DNA of 64,000 bases from Kribbella sp. VKM Ac-2569 (lineage in GTDB: Bacteria; Actinomycetota; Actinomycetes; Propionibacteriales; Kribbellaceae): positions 434,001 through 498,000 of the forward strand of contig NZ_SGXJ01000004.1 in assembly GCF_004216905.1 (NCBI RefSeq), written 5' to 3'. Below the pieces are notes generated by a model. That model worked only from the letters and a program-made list of their open reading frames with translations. It had not been told where the DNA came from and did no database searches. The position numbers were made by a program, and so were the translations under genes. Positions within the stretch are counted from its first letter, which is position 1; each line of letters opens with the position of its first letter. Shown piece by piece: positions 42,236-50,274 of the stretch.

Positions 42236-42817
42236 TCAGACGTGCAGGGTGGGCCGGTAGGTGAGTTCTTGGGTGCGGCCGTCGAGCGTCCGGCTCTCGA
42301 TCAGCTCGAGGTCGAAGTCGGCCGCACCCTGGAAGATCGGCTCCACCCCCGTCTGACCGGCGATCACCGGGAAGACCGTCACCTGGACCTGGTCGACCAG
42401 GCCGGCGGCCATCAGCGCCCGGTTCAGCGAGAGGCTGCCGTGTGAGCGGAGCGGTACGTTGGACTCCTCCTTGAGCCGGGCGATCACGTCCACAGCATCG
42501 CCACTCACGACGGTCGCGTCCGGCCAGTCGTACGGTCCTTCGAGCGTCGACGACACCACCGTGGTCGGCATACTCCGCATCCGCCCGTTCACCGGATCAA
42601 GCGCCTCATCCGGCACCTTGCTCGAGCCGATCATCTCCACGAACAGGCGAAACGTGTCGGCTCCGAAGACCATGCGCTGTTCCTCGCCGTACAAGGCAAG
42701 CCGCCGATCCAGAAACTCCAGGCCCTGCTTACCCCAGTACGGCCCCCAGTCGGCGTTGTCGTACGACGCGAAACCGTCGAGGCTGGCGAAGATGTCGAAG
42801 GTATATGTGGCAGTCAT
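42236..42817 (-). CDS. Dihydrofolate-reductase-family protein (RibD C-terminal type)
   Basis: About 193 residues: TYTFDIFASLDGFASYD, RMVFGADTFRLFVEM, TTVVSSTLEGPYDWPDATVV and VTVFPVIAGQTGVEPIF. Same family as 38710-39273 but only distantly alike. The ATG at 42817 follows AAGGAGAG; the longer open frame lacks such a site. Substrate unknown. Confidence 0.88.
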   Translation of the reverse strand: MTATYTFDIFASLDGFASYDNADWGPYWGKQGLEFLDRRLALYGEEQRMVFGADTFRLFVEMIGSSKVPDEALDPVNGRMRSMPTTVVSSTLEGPYDWPDATVVSGDAVDVIARLKEESNVPLRSHGSLSLNRALMAAGLVDQVQVTVFPVIAGQTGVEPIFQGAADFDLELIESRTLDGRTQELTYRPTLHV

Positions 42818-42931
42818 AACGCTCTCCTTGAACTCTCCAGCCGACCCCGTGGACAGCCGCTCACTCACACGTCGAACAACTCACCCCTGAATCGACAGCG
42901 CCTCCCAGATTTCCTCCGAGATCCGCCAAGT

Positions 42932-43279
42932 TCATCCGTTGCGCACGAACCCCAGTTCGTTGCCGTCGGGGTCCGCGATCGTGAATTTTCGCGTTCCGTA
43001 AGCCGTGTCGAAGAGTGGCTCGACGACCACGGCCAGGTCTTTCACCTTGTCCCACAGGGCGTCCGGGTCGTCAACGCTGAAGTTGAATCGCCCGCCTCGT
43101 CCCTCGGCTTCCATCACCGCGAACGTCGCACCAGAATGCGTCACGAAGTGCGCGTAGTTCGGTGCGTCCGGTGGCCAGTAGGCCTCCACCTCGAACCCGA
43201 GAACCCTCGCGTACCACTCGACGGCAGCGTTGAGGTCAGTCACATTCGCACGAACATGCTCAAGTCTCGTCCCACCCAT
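42932..43279 (-). CDS. VOC-family protein
   Basis: About 115 residues with a complete VOC pattern: RLEHVRANVTDLNAAVEWYA, YAHFVTHSGATFAVMEAEG and KFTIADPDGNELGFV, with the His near the N-terminus and the Glu near the C-terminus that can bind metal. Members include glyoxalase I and antibiotic-binding resistance proteins. Ligand unknown. Confidence 0.87.
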   Translation of the reverse strand: MGGTRLEHVRANVTDLNAAVEWYARVLGFEVEAYWPPDAPNYAHFVTHSGATFAVMEAEGRGGRFNFSVDDPDALWDKVKDLAVVVEPLFDTAYGTRKFTIADPDGNELGFVRNG

Positions 43280-43319
43280 CCCCGCAGCCTCCCACAACCT
43301 CAAACGTTGCGGGTGTCGG

Positions 43320-43773
43320 TCAGGCGGTCGTCAGGTCGCGGGCGGGGATGAAGATGTTGGCTTGTGCCAGGTAGTCCGGGGTTTGGTTGATGATCTCGTC
43401 GTGGTCCAGGAACGGGTGTTCAGGAATCCAGCGGTCGGGGAGAGGGTCGACCTTGGTCCAGTCCGGCGGGTCCTCGCCGGCTGCCTCGAATTCGTGTGCT
43501 GTCAGGACGGCGAGGAGTGCGTCGAAGCCTGCATGACCGGTCGTCCCCGGCGCGGCCTCCCAGGCTGCTTCGGAACCATCGCGACGGCCTAGCAGCAAGC
43601 GCAGGTGGTCGCGGCCCTGGAGCAGCATCCGCCATGCCCATTCCTCGTGGCTCGCCCTCGCGGATTGCCGTCGCGGTAGCCGGAGCCGTCATGATCCGAT
43701 ACTCATGCGCCGCCTGCAGGGCACGCGCAATCCGCCCAGCCGGCTCGGTTACCGCCTGACTGTCGTCGTCCAT
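43320..43773 (-). pseudogene. Frameshifted gene of unknown function
   Basis: The ATG at 43773 (GGAG upstream) opens a frame reading MDDDSQAVTEPAGRIARALQ and AAHEYRIMTAPATATAIREG, which degenerates after about 45 residues. The neighbouring frame from about 43650 reads ARASHEEWAWRMLLQGRDHL and continues to LPDRWIPEHPFLDHDEIINQ and PARDLTTA at 43320. Joined, the two halves make one plausible protein of about 150 residues. A one-base indel lies near 43640-43660. It may be a true pseudogene or a sequencing error. The family is not recognised. Confidence 0.6.
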
Positions 43774-43803
43774 GTAGTACTCCGAGTGATTTACGGTTCG
43801 GGG

Positions 43804-44262
43804 ATGGTTCGAAGGAATGACCTGGAGTTTGTTCGGTACGTCGTTGGGCGGCTCGAGGGGGCTGGGGTTAGGGCCTGGGTGTTTGGGGGATGGGCGGCGG
43901 AGTTGCTTGGGTTGAGTGCGCCGCGGGCGCATCGGGACGTGGATCTGCTGTATCCAGCTGACGGCTTCGAGGTTGTGGACGGGTTTCTTGCGCGTGGCGA
44001 CGTACAGGAGATTGTGGCCAAGCGGTTCCCGCACAAGCGGGCGTTCGAGGTCGACGGGGTCATGGTCGAGTTGTTCCTGGTGCAGGCCGACGCGGCCGGT
44101 TCGTTCACCGATTTCTGGGGTGTCGCGCGGCATGACTGGCCTGCGGACGTGTTCGACGTCGAAGCCGACGGTCTCCGAGTAGCCAGCGCGATGGCCGTGA
44201 GTGGCTACCGGGCGGGTTGGGAAGAGCTGCAGGCGAAACTGCAGGACCGGCGATCCGGCTAG
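43804..44262 (+). CDS. Nucleotidyltransferase-like protein
   Basis: About 152 residues. AWVFGGWAAELLGLSAPRAH, then RDVDLLYPA, shows the GG-W and D-x-D elements of the pol-beta-type nucleotidyltransferase fold; VDGVMVELFLVQAD supplies a possible third carboxylate. Similar to lincosamide/aminoglycoside nucleotidyltransferase domains and to proteins at 39329 and 45934. Divergent from the frameshifted gene. The start ATG lacks a clear ribosome site. Confidence 0.75.
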   Translation: MVRRNDLEFVRYVVGRLEGAGVRAWVFGGWAAELLGLSAPRAHRDVDLLYPADGFEVVDGFLARGDVQEIVAKRFPHKRAFEVDGVMVELFLVQADAAGSFTDFWGVARHDWPADVFDVEADGLRVASAMAVSGYRAGWEELQAKLQDRRSG

Positions 44263-44395
44263 TGGTCGTACGGGAAGGTATGGGGCCAGTTGTCGGGGGC
44301 GGTTGAGAGTAGTTGCTGGGTCATGTCGTCGGCCGCGCGCGTGGGGTCTGTTTCGGGGCTCGAGTCCCAACGTGCGGACGGAGAAGCGCATCGAC

Positions 44396-44830
44396 TCAGT
44401 CGAGGCAGAATTCGTTGCCTTCGACGTCCTGCATGTTGAGGCAGGACTCGTTCTCTTCGTCGGCGAGGAGGAGTTGGCCGCGTACTGCGCCGAGGGGGAG
44501 TAGGCGTGCGCATTCGGCCTCGAGTGCTGCGAGGCGCTCCTCGCCCACGAGGCCGGTGCCGACGCGCACGTCGAGGTGCACGCGGTTCTTGACGACCTTG
44601 CCTTCGGGAACGCGCTGGAAGAACAGCCGCGGGCCGACGCCTGTGGGATCGACGCAGGCGAACGCGGACCCCTGACGTTCGGGAGGCTGCGCGCGGTCGT
44701 ACTCGTCCCAGCTCTCGAACCCGGGCGGTGGCGGCGGTACGACGTACCCCAGCACCTCACACCAGAAACGAGCGACGCGCTCAGGATTCGCGCAGTCGAA
44801 AGTGACCTGAACCTGCCTGACCGTTGCCAT
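44396..44830 (-). CDS. VOC-family protein (glyoxalase-like)
   Basis: About 144 residues: TVRQVQVTFDCANPERVARF, then WCEVLGYVVPPPPPGFESWD, FFQRVPEGKVVKNRVHLDVR and MQDVEGNEFCLD at the end. This Pro-rich insert after LGY is typical of a large actinobacterial VOC subgroup (Glyoxalase_6). Start ATG at 44830. Ligand unknown. Confidence 0.87.
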   Translation of the reverse strand: MATVRQVQVTFDCANPERVARFWCEVLGYVVPPPPPGFESWDEYDRAQPPERQGSAFACVDPTGVGPRLFFQRVPEGKVVKNRVHLDVRVGTGLVGEERLAALEAECARLLPLGAVRGQLLLADEENESCLNMQDVEGNEFCLD

Positions 44831-44893
44831 GCGACCACCGTAAAGGGTGCGGCGGCCAAATGTCTGTCGAGATAACGCGACCGGCCGGGCATC

Positions 44894-45667
44894 ATGTCGG
44901 GCGTGGAAGCCGAAGAGGTACTGACCGGAGGAAACGTCGCCGACCGGGTCGTGCGGATCGGCGCGACGGTGCGGAAGCCCGCGCTCGTTCAGACGGCTGG
45001 GGTCGAGGCGGTGCTCACCCATCTTGCTGACTTCGACGGAGCGCCGCGCACGTTGCGGCGGGATGAGGAGGGACGCCACGTCCTCGAATTCATCCCAGGC
45101 GCGTTGGCCGACACGCTGCCTCCGTTCTCCTTGGACGAGTTGGCCCGTGTCGGTCGGATGATTCGTGAACTCCACGATGCGATGGAAAGCTTTCGACCGC
45201 CGGCCGACACCGTGTGGGATGCGGTGGTTCCCGACCCGACCGGCGGCGACCTGATCTGCCACAACGATCTCGCTCCGTGGAATCTGGTGCGCGACGGTGA
45301 ACGCTGGGTGTTCATCGACTGGGACAACGCGGGGCCGGCGTCGCGCTTGTGGGACCTCGGGTACGCCGCTCACGGGTTCGTACCGTTTGCGGCGCGAGGC
45401 AGCGTCGACGTCGACGGACCGCGGCTGCGTGCACTGGCGGACGGGTACGGGCTCGACCCGGAGCAGCGCCGTGCCTTCCCGGCGCAGATCGCGGCGCACA
45501 CACGCGGTATGTACGACCTGTTGGTCCACGGCCACCGCACCGGCAAGCAGCCCTGGGCCCGGCTCTACGCGGAGGGGCACGCTGACCACTGGGGGCCGAC
45601 CGCCGAGTACATCGAGGCTCACCACGACGCGTGGGTCACAGCACTGCTCTCGGGTCAGGTGCCGTAA
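44894..45667 (+). CDS. Phosphotransferase-family protein (APH type)
   Basis: 257 residues. The catalytic loop is intact: ICHNDLAPWNLVRDGER, with catalytic Asp and Mg-binding Asn, followed by VFIDWDNAGPASRLWDLGYA. HVLEFIPG and the C-terminal helices match small aminoglycoside or choline-kinase-like enzymes. The ATG begins 63 bases after the divergent VOC gene. Substrate unknown. Confidence 0.88.
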   Translation: MSGVEAEEVLTGGNVADRVVRIGATVRKPALVQTAGVEAVLTHLADFDGAPRTLRRDEEGRHVLEFIPGALADTLPPFSLDELARVGRMIRELHDAMESFRPPADTVWDAVVPDPTGGDLICHNDLAPWNLVRDGERWVFIDWDNAGPASRLWDLGYAAHGFVPFAARGSVDVDGPRLRALADGYGLDPEQRRAFPAQIAAHTRGMYDLLVHGHRTGKQPWARLYAEGHADHWGPTAEYIEAHHDAWVTALLSGQVP

Positions 45668-45711
45668 CGCTTTCCGGGCGACGCCCGATCTAGCCGGTAG
45701 GGGGTGGGGGA

Positions 45712-45876
45712 ATGACTGTGCTGCGGATGCTGCTCGCTGTGTTCTTCGTTCTCGCCGGACTTGGAGGCATCGTCTCGGCGGTTCGCCGGGGCAACCTGTT
45801 CGACCTCGTCGGAGCCGTGTTGCTCTTCACGATCGCGGCCGCGTTGTGGCCGCGGAGGGACCGAAGCCGCATTTAA
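45712..45876 (+). CDS. Small two-helix membrane protein
   Basis: 54 residues encoded by ATG at 45712 to TAA at 45876: an N-terminal hydrophobic helix (MLLAVFFVLAGLGGIVSAV), a short charged loop RRGNLFD and a second helix (LVGAVLLFTIAAALWP), ending RRDRSRI. The ribosome site GGGGTGGGGGA lies immediately upstream. It is conserved-looking in composition; function unknown. Confidence 0.6.
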   Translation: MTVLRMLLAVFFVLAGLGGIVSAVRRGNLFDLVGAVLLFTIAAALWPRRDRSRI

Positions 45877-45933
45877 GAACACTCCCCGAAATGCGTTTGC
45901 TGCGCTGGGTGCGCGGCGGGGATCGTTGCGGAC

Positions 45934-46578
45934 ATGACTCCCGAGCCGGTGGTGCGATCGGCGGCCGAAGCTGAGGAGGCCCAGTACTGGGCTCGCCTTT
46001 ACGGGCGTTGGGAGCCGTTCGATCTGGCTCAAGCGGCGGCGTTCATGGACGGTTTCGAGCGGCCGTGGTGGGTGGTCGGCGGGTGGGCCGTGGATGCGTT
46101 TACCGGCGTACGTCGTGAGCACGATGACGTCGACGTGTCAATCCTCGCGTCCGACGTACCTGCGCTCCGCGAGCACGTAGGCGATCAGTGGCATCTGTGG
46201 AACTTGGCCGGTGGCGACATGCGGCCGTTGACGCACCAGCACCCGGAGGTGTTCAACTCGGCGAGTCAGCTGTGGGTACGCGAAGACGGCGATGCTCCGT
46301 GGGTACTCGATCTGCCGCTGACACCGGATCGCGACGGGCTGTGGACGAACAAGTTCGTGCCGGATCACACGGGCCCGATCGACGAGGTCACGTGGGTGGC
46401 GGATGATGAGATCCGGTATCTGAATCCTGAGATCGTCCTGCTGTTCAAGGCGCGGAAGCGGCGTACGAAGGACGAGAAGGACTTCGCTCGTGTGTGGCCG
46501 ATGCTTGCGGAGGGCAAGCAGATCTGGTTACGCGAGATGATCCCCGGGCACCCTTGGTTGCGTTCAGTCGAGCGGTGA
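45934..46578 (+). CDS. Nucleotidyltransferase (aminoglycoside adenylyltransferase-like)
   Basis: 214 residues. PWWVVGGWAVDAFTGVRREH, then DDVDVSILASD, gives the GGW and D-x-D metal-binding motif; the C-terminal half has YLNPEIVLLFKARKRRTKDE, typical of the aminoglycoside-2''-adenylyltransferase-like group. Third member of this fold in the region. Its end overlaps the convergent deaminase by 15 bases. Substrate unknown. Confidence 0.85.
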   Translation: MTPEPVVRSAAEAEEAQYWARLYGRWEPFDLAQAAAFMDGFERPWWVVGGWAVDAFTGVRREHDDVDVSILASDVPALREHVGDQWHLWNLAGGDMRPLTHQHPEVFNSASQLWVREDGDAPWVLDLPLTPDRDGLWTNKFVPDHTGPIDEVTWVADDEIRYLNPEIVLLFKARKRRTKDEKDFARVWPMLAEGKQIWLREMIPGHPWLRSVER

Positions 46579-46962
46579 CGACCAGTCGGGATCGGGCAGC
46601 AGGGTGCGCAAGGGCGTCGTACGGCGCCTGCCCAGGATCACCTCGGTGTCGAGGTTCGACGGGTCGATCTGACGGATGAACTCCCGGCAGCGGCCGCACG
46701 GAGCGACGACGTGCAGCGGGCCGTCGCCGCGCCAGACGGCGACGATCTTCGCGATCTTGTACTCGCGCGCGGTCACCATCGCGGCGATGGCGGCGTGCTC
46801 GGCGCAGAATCCCGTACCGGACGCGGTGTCGATGCACACGCCGACGTACACGTTGCCGGCGTCGGTGAGCAGCGCCGACGCCACATCGCCGAAGATCCGA
46901 TCGTCGACGTGATACGGATGCAGCACGGCCGCGGCCGCATCGATGAGTTCGTCGTTGATCAC
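46564..46962 (-). CDS. Cytidine/blasticidin-S deaminase-like protein
   Basis: About 132 residues. The zinc site is complete: CAEHAAIAAM (Cys-x-Glu-His... in the form C-A-E-H) and PCGRCREFIRQI (Pro-Cys-x-x-Cys). In true cytidine deaminases the first motif is usually (H/C)AE; the short single-domain form and VYVGVCIDTASGTG resemble both cytidine and blasticidin-S deaminases. It deaminates a cytosine nucleoside. The GTG start at 46962 follows GAGG closely. Confidence 0.85.
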   Translation of the reverse strand: MINDELIDAAAAVLHPYHVDDRIFGDVASALLTDAGNVYVGVCIDTASGTGFCAEHAAIAAMVTAREYKIAKIVAVWRGDGPLHVVAPCGRCREFIRQIDPSNLDTEVILGRRRTTPLRTLLPDPDWSSPLD

Positions 46963-47022
46963 CCTCGAGAACCTAGCAACGCTAGCGTCAGTGAAACCAC
47001 CGGATTTGCGTGTGAGACTGCG

Positions 47023-47880
47023 GTGGTGGCCGAGTCGTACGTGGTGCTCAACGGGGTGCGGCACTGGGTGCGCGTCGTCGGTGATCCACACCTGGGTACG
47101 CCGATCGTCGTCCTACATGGCGGACCCGGCGGGTTCATCTACGACTTCGAGCAGCTGACGGGCCCGTTGCTCGAGGAACTCGGGCCGGTTGTGTACTACG
47201 AGCAGCGCGGCTCCGGCCGCAGCGATCAGGACGGGAGGTACGCCGTACCGCTGCTGGTCGACGATCTGGAACAGCTGCGGCGGCATCTTGAGCTACCGCG
47301 GATCACGCTGCTCGGCATCTCGTTCGGTGGGGACCTCGCGGCCGAGTACACCGTCGCGCACCCGGACCGGGTCGACCGGCTGATCCTCCAGGGCACCGCG
47401 CTGGCCGGCCCGCTCACTCCGTCGCCGTGGGGATCCGGGTTCGAGGCGGTCGCCACCAGCGACGAGATGCGGGCCGCGATCCGTACGGCGGTTGCGGAAT
47501 CGGGGCCGCGCGCCGTCTGGGACGTCGTCGACCGACCGACCATCGATCGCTTCTTGTTCCATCAGCCCGCGGCCGCCCGGCGGGTCCGCGAACTGTGGGC
47601 GGAGAGCGGCCTGATCAACACGGGCGAGATGGCGGCCGCGTTGGCGAAGGAACCGCCGCGGCCAGTGCCGCTCGCCGACGAGCTCGCCGCGCTCGACATG
47701 CCGGTCCTGGTGCTGATCGGCTTCTGGGATCGCAACGCGGGCGTCGACGCATGCCGTGACCTGGCCACCCGCCTTCCGCGCGCGCAGCTCCGCGTGTTCG
47801 ACGAGAGCGCCCACTTCCCGAACGTCGAGGAGCCCGAGCGGTACGCCGCCGAGATCGCCGCCTTCCTTCAAGCGGACTGA
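47023..47880 (+). CDS. Proline iminopeptidase-like alpha/beta hydrolase
   Basis: About 285 residues. IVVLHGGPGGFIYDFEQL is the HGGPG oxyanion motif, YYEQRGSGRSDQDGRY the family strand, ITLLGISFGGDLAAEY the nucleophile elbow, and VLVLIGFWDRNAG and ESAHFPNVEEPERY hold the acid and His. Length and motifs match S33 peptidases. Two adjacent GTGs (47023, 47026) can start it. Substrate: N-terminal proline peptides or a related small amide. Confidence 0.87.
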   Translation: MVAESYVVLNGVRHWVRVVGDPHLGTPIVVLHGGPGGFIYDFEQLTGPLLEELGPVVYYEQRGSGRSDQDGRYAVPLLVDDLEQLRRHLELPRITLLGISFGGDLAAEYTVAHPDRVDRLILQGTALAGPLTPSPWGSGFEAVATSDEMRAAIRTAVAESGPRAVWDVVDRPTIDRFLFHQPAAARRVRELWAESGLINTGEMAAALAKEPPRPVPLADELAALDMPVLVLIGFWDRNAGVDACRDLATRLPRAQLRVFDESAHFPNVEEPERYAAEIAAFLQAD

Positions 47881-48452
47881 CGCGGCAGGAACGGCTCAGC
47901 GGGGTCAGGCTGTACGGCGTCCTGCAAGTTGATCTCGTGTACGCCGCAGAACTCGACGTGGCGGGCGTGCGTGAGTGCCTCGATCACCATGCTGTGGCAC
48001 ACAGCAACGAACGGCTCGTCGTCGACGGCGGCCTGTCGATGGAGCGCTCCGAGCGCGCGTCGACGTACCGACGACTGCGGCTCCCACGTCCGCGTCTCGC
48101 CCGGCGGCCACTCGCCGCCGTGACGGTGGAAGTCGCCGGTTGCCGCGATCGCCTCCGCCGAACGCCAGGAGAGCGTCGCATCTGGAAGCCACTCGCGAAG
48201 ATCGAACTCGACCGCCGTCAACGGAAGCCGTGTCTCCGCCGCGATCAGGCTCGCGGTCTGCATCGCCCGCGTCATCGGCGAAGCCACAATCCGCCGCGCC
48301 CCGCAGTCCCTGAGCCGCCGCCCAGCCTCCTTCGCCTGCTCGATCCCTCTCGCGGACAACGGCGACAGATCGCGCGCCGGCCCCCACCAGCCCTCCGCGT
48401 TCAGCTGACTGCCGTCGACCTCCCCGTGCCGAACGAGCAACACCCGAGTCAA
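47868..48452 (-). CDS. Histidine phosphatase-family protein
   Basis: About 194 residues. The RHG motif is LLVRHGEVDGSQL at the N-terminus; IVASPMTRAMQTASLI and VAVCHSMVIEALTHA give the second catalytic His. Phosphoglycerate-mutase-like fold. I chose TTG at 48452 because GAGGAG lies seven bases upstream. Its start follows the upstream HTH gene by four bases, so they form an operon. Confidence 0.87.
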   Translation of the reverse strand: MTRVLLVRHGEVDGSQLNAEGWWGPARDLSPLSARGIEQAKEAGRRLRDCGARRIVASPMTRAMQTASLIAAETRLPLTAVEFDLREWLPDATLSWRSAEAIAATGDFHRHGGEWPPGETRTWEPQSSVRRRALGALHRQAAVDDEPFVAVCHSMVIEALTHARHVEFCGVHEINLQDAVQPDPAEPFLPRQSA

Positions 48453-48456
48453 TCGC

Positions 48457-48801
48457 CTACTCCTCGCCCGAGAAGCGTTCCCAGGCGGACTGCCGGCTGA
48501 TGCCGAGGGCCTCGCCGATCCGGGCCCAGGTGACCGAGCGGGAACGCAGGCGCAGTACCCGATCCTGTACGGCGGCCTCGACCTGCCCGCGCGACTTGTC
48601 AAGCCGCACCATGTCGGCCAGCAACTCCTCGTCACTCTTCCCGTCCAGCGGCGGGAACGACGGAATCGGCTGCTCGTTGATCACCTGCACCGACAGGTCC
48701 ACGCACTCGTTGCAGATGAACACCCCCGGCCCCGCGATCAACCGCTCGATCTCGTCCTTGGTCTTCCCACAGAACGAACACCGCAACACGTTGTCCGGCA
48801 T
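48457..48801 (-). CDS. ClpX-type zinc-finger protein fused to a helix-turn-helix
   Basis: About 114 residues. Residues 1-45 form a ClpX-type C4 zinc finger: LRCSFCGKTKDEIERLIAGP, then FICNECVDL (Cys-x2-Cys ... Cys-x2-Cys). The C-terminal part is an HTH: VQDRVLRLRSRSVTWARIGE, ALGISRQSAWERF. There is no AAA+ domain, so it is not ClpX. A DNA-binding or partner-sensing regulator is implied. The ATG at 48801 follows GGAGGG. Two palindromes, TGTCAGG-N5-CCTGACA, lie just upstream. It is co-transcribed with the phosphatase gene. Confidence 0.8.
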   Translation of the reverse strand: MPDNVLRCSFCGKTKDEIERLIAGPGVFICNECVDLSVQVINEQPIPSFPPLDGKSDEELLADMVRLDKSRGQVEAAVQDRVLRLRSRSVTWARIGEALGISRQSAWERFSGEE

Positions 48802-48817
48802 CTCCAACCCTCCAGTC

Positions 48818-48859
48818 TGTCAGGGTCTCCCTGACACGCCTGTCAGGCTAAACCTGACA
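48818..48859. promoter_or_regulatory. Two tandem 19-bp palindromes
   Basis: TGTCAGG-GTCTC-CCTGACA (48818-48836) and TGTCAGG-CTAAA-CCTGACA (48841-48859) share perfect seven-base arms and are 23 bp apart, about two helical turns. They lie between the divergent ClpX-finger/HTH gene and the hypothetical gene at 48896, and so could control both. Confidence 0.7.
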
Positions 48860-48895
48860 ACCCGACGGGTCAACGGGCGAGGCAGAATCTGCGGG

Positions 48896-49315
48896 GTGGA
48901 TTTGTTTGTGCGGTATCAGAGTCCGGTGCCGGATCGGCGGGGCCGGCGGATCGGGATCTTCGGGTTGGTGAACATGCTCGGGAATCGGGGGTATCTGAGT
49001 GCGGAGGAGGAACGGTTCCGGCGTACGACGAACGACTGGTACGACGCGACGCACACGAATCCGGCGAGCGTCGACCCGACCGTCTATGCGGACAACCTGC
49101 TGGCGGCTTCGTGGTTCAAGACGTCGGCGGTGTTCCTGATGGAGCCGATCCCCGGGTATCTGGCGATCCTTGCCTCGCACAACCTTCCGTGCGAACGGTA
49201 CGAGTCGGCCGCGCCGGGCCGGGTGCTCTACGAGGACGAGCATCAGGTGGTCGTCGTGCCGCACGAGGACCTCGACGTCACCTCGATGATGTGGCTCCGC
49301 CCGAAGCTGCCATGA
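48896..49315 (+). CDS. Hypothetical protein divergent from the ClpX-finger regulator
   Basis: 139 residues: VRYQSPVPDRRGRRIGIFGL near the start, then RRTTNDWYDATHTNPASVDP, YADNLLAASWFKTSAVFLME and HQVVVVPHEDLDVTSMMWLR. No recognised domain. GTG start at 48896. The next gene's ATG overlaps its stop (ATGA), so it is coupled to the kinase-like gene. Both are downstream of the tandem palindromes. Confidence 0.72.
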   Translation: MDLFVRYQSPVPDRRGRRIGIFGLVNMLGNRGYLSAEEERFRRTTNDWYDATHTNPASVDPTVYADNLLAASWFKTSAVFLMEPIPGYLAILASHNLPCERYESAAPGRVLYEDEHQVVVVPHEDLDVTSMMWLRPKLP

Positions 49316-49827
49316 GGTTGGTGTATCTGACGGGGTCCTCCGGGGTTGGGAAGACGGCCGTGGGCGAGGAGCTGCGGCGGCGGGGGTTTGCCGTGTACGA
49401 CGTTGACGCGGACGGGCTGGCGCGGTGGTTCGAGAACGGGACGAGGGCCGAGGTGCGGATGCCGCCGTACCGCGACGACGCCTGGTTCGCCGAGAACAAG
49501 TACCGCCTGCCGGCCGAGACCGTGCGGCGGATCGCGGACGAGGCCGATGGGGTCGCATTCATCTGCGGGACGGTGGGAAACGACAACGAGATCTGGGACC
49601 TGTTCGACACGGTCATCAGCCTCAGCGTCGACGCCGCGACGCTGCGCCGACGACTCGTGGGTCGGCGTGGCGCATTCGGATCGAGCGGCCCGGAGCTGGA
49701 GCGCGTGCTCGCGTGGCACGCGCACGTAGACGCCGACAACAGCCGGTACGGCGCTCTCCTGGTCGACGCGAACGCCCCGATCCCCGACGTCACGGACCGC
49801 GTACTCGACGCGCTCGGTATTCGCTGA
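49312..49827 (+). CDS. P-loop kinase-like protein
   Basis: About 171 residues. The Walker A loop is LTGSSGVGKTAVGEEL and a Walker-B-like DVDAD follows at VYDVDADGL, with a helical lid region (TLRRRLVGRRG). It is in the small-molecule or nucleotide kinase class (adenylate/shikimate-kinase-like fold). Its substrate is unknown. Coupled to the upstream gene by ATGA overlap and ends at the base before the convergent VOC gene. Confidence 0.82.
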   Translation: MRLVYLTGSSGVGKTAVGEELRRRGFAVYDVDADGLARWFENGTRAEVRMPPYRDDAWFAENKYRLPAETVRRIADEADGVAFICGTVGNDNEIWDLFDTVISLSVDAATLRRRLVGRRGAFGSSGPELERVLAWHAHVDADNSRYGALLVDANAPIPDVTDRVLDALGIR

Positions 49828-50208
49828 CTAACCCGGGACCCAGCAGAGGCAGAATGGGTGGCCTGCTGGGTCGGCGTAGACCTGTACGCCGCGGGCTGCC
49901 GAGGTATCGTCGGCGGGTTTGAGGAGGCGGGCGCCGAGGGCGAGCGCTCGATCGTTTGCGGTGGCGTGGGCCTCGACGCCTTCGAAGTAGAAGTCGAGGT
50001 GGATCTGCTGTGGCGTGCCGTCCGGCCAGTCAGGTGGTACGTGGTCCGGGGCGTGCTGAACCCCGAGCGCCCACCCGCCGTCGACCCAGATCGCGTGCCA
50101 GCGATCGCTCCACCTGTCGACAGTGCCGTCGAGGAACGTCGCCCAGAAGCTGCTCTCGGCCTCGATGTCGGCGGCGTCGAAGACGATCATCCGGTGCTTG
50201 ATGTCCAT
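49828..50208 (-). CDS. VOC-family protein
   Basis: 126 residues with the VOC signature: RMIVFDAADIEAESSFWATF, then QQIHLDFYFEGVEAHATAND and YADPAGHPFCLCWVPG. It resembles the VOC protein at 24315-24707 in its ending. Ligand unknown. Confidence 0.86.
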   Translation of the reverse strand: MDIKHRMIVFDAADIEAESSFWATFLDGTVDRWSDRWHAIWVDGGWALGVQHAPDHVPPDWPDGTPQQIHLDFYFEGVEAHATANDRALALGARLLKPADDTSAARGVQVYADPAGHPFCLCWVPG

Positions 50209-50274
50209 CCGGGCAGTCTGGTGTACCCGCCGGGTGGGGTGAAGTGGGCTGGTGGATCACTTACCGTGATCCTC

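Noticed and set aside
44259..44395. Minus-strand tail reading AADDMTQQLLSTAPDNWPHT and ending at 44259
   Set aside because: It looks protein-like for about 35 residues, but no start, ribosome site or domain is visible and it runs into the VOC gene. It could be a remnant of a small gene; not supported enough to list.
48457..48801. The protein as ClpX or a ClpX fragment
   Set aside because: It has no Walker motifs and ends with an HTH; the length and ribosome site support an independent gene.
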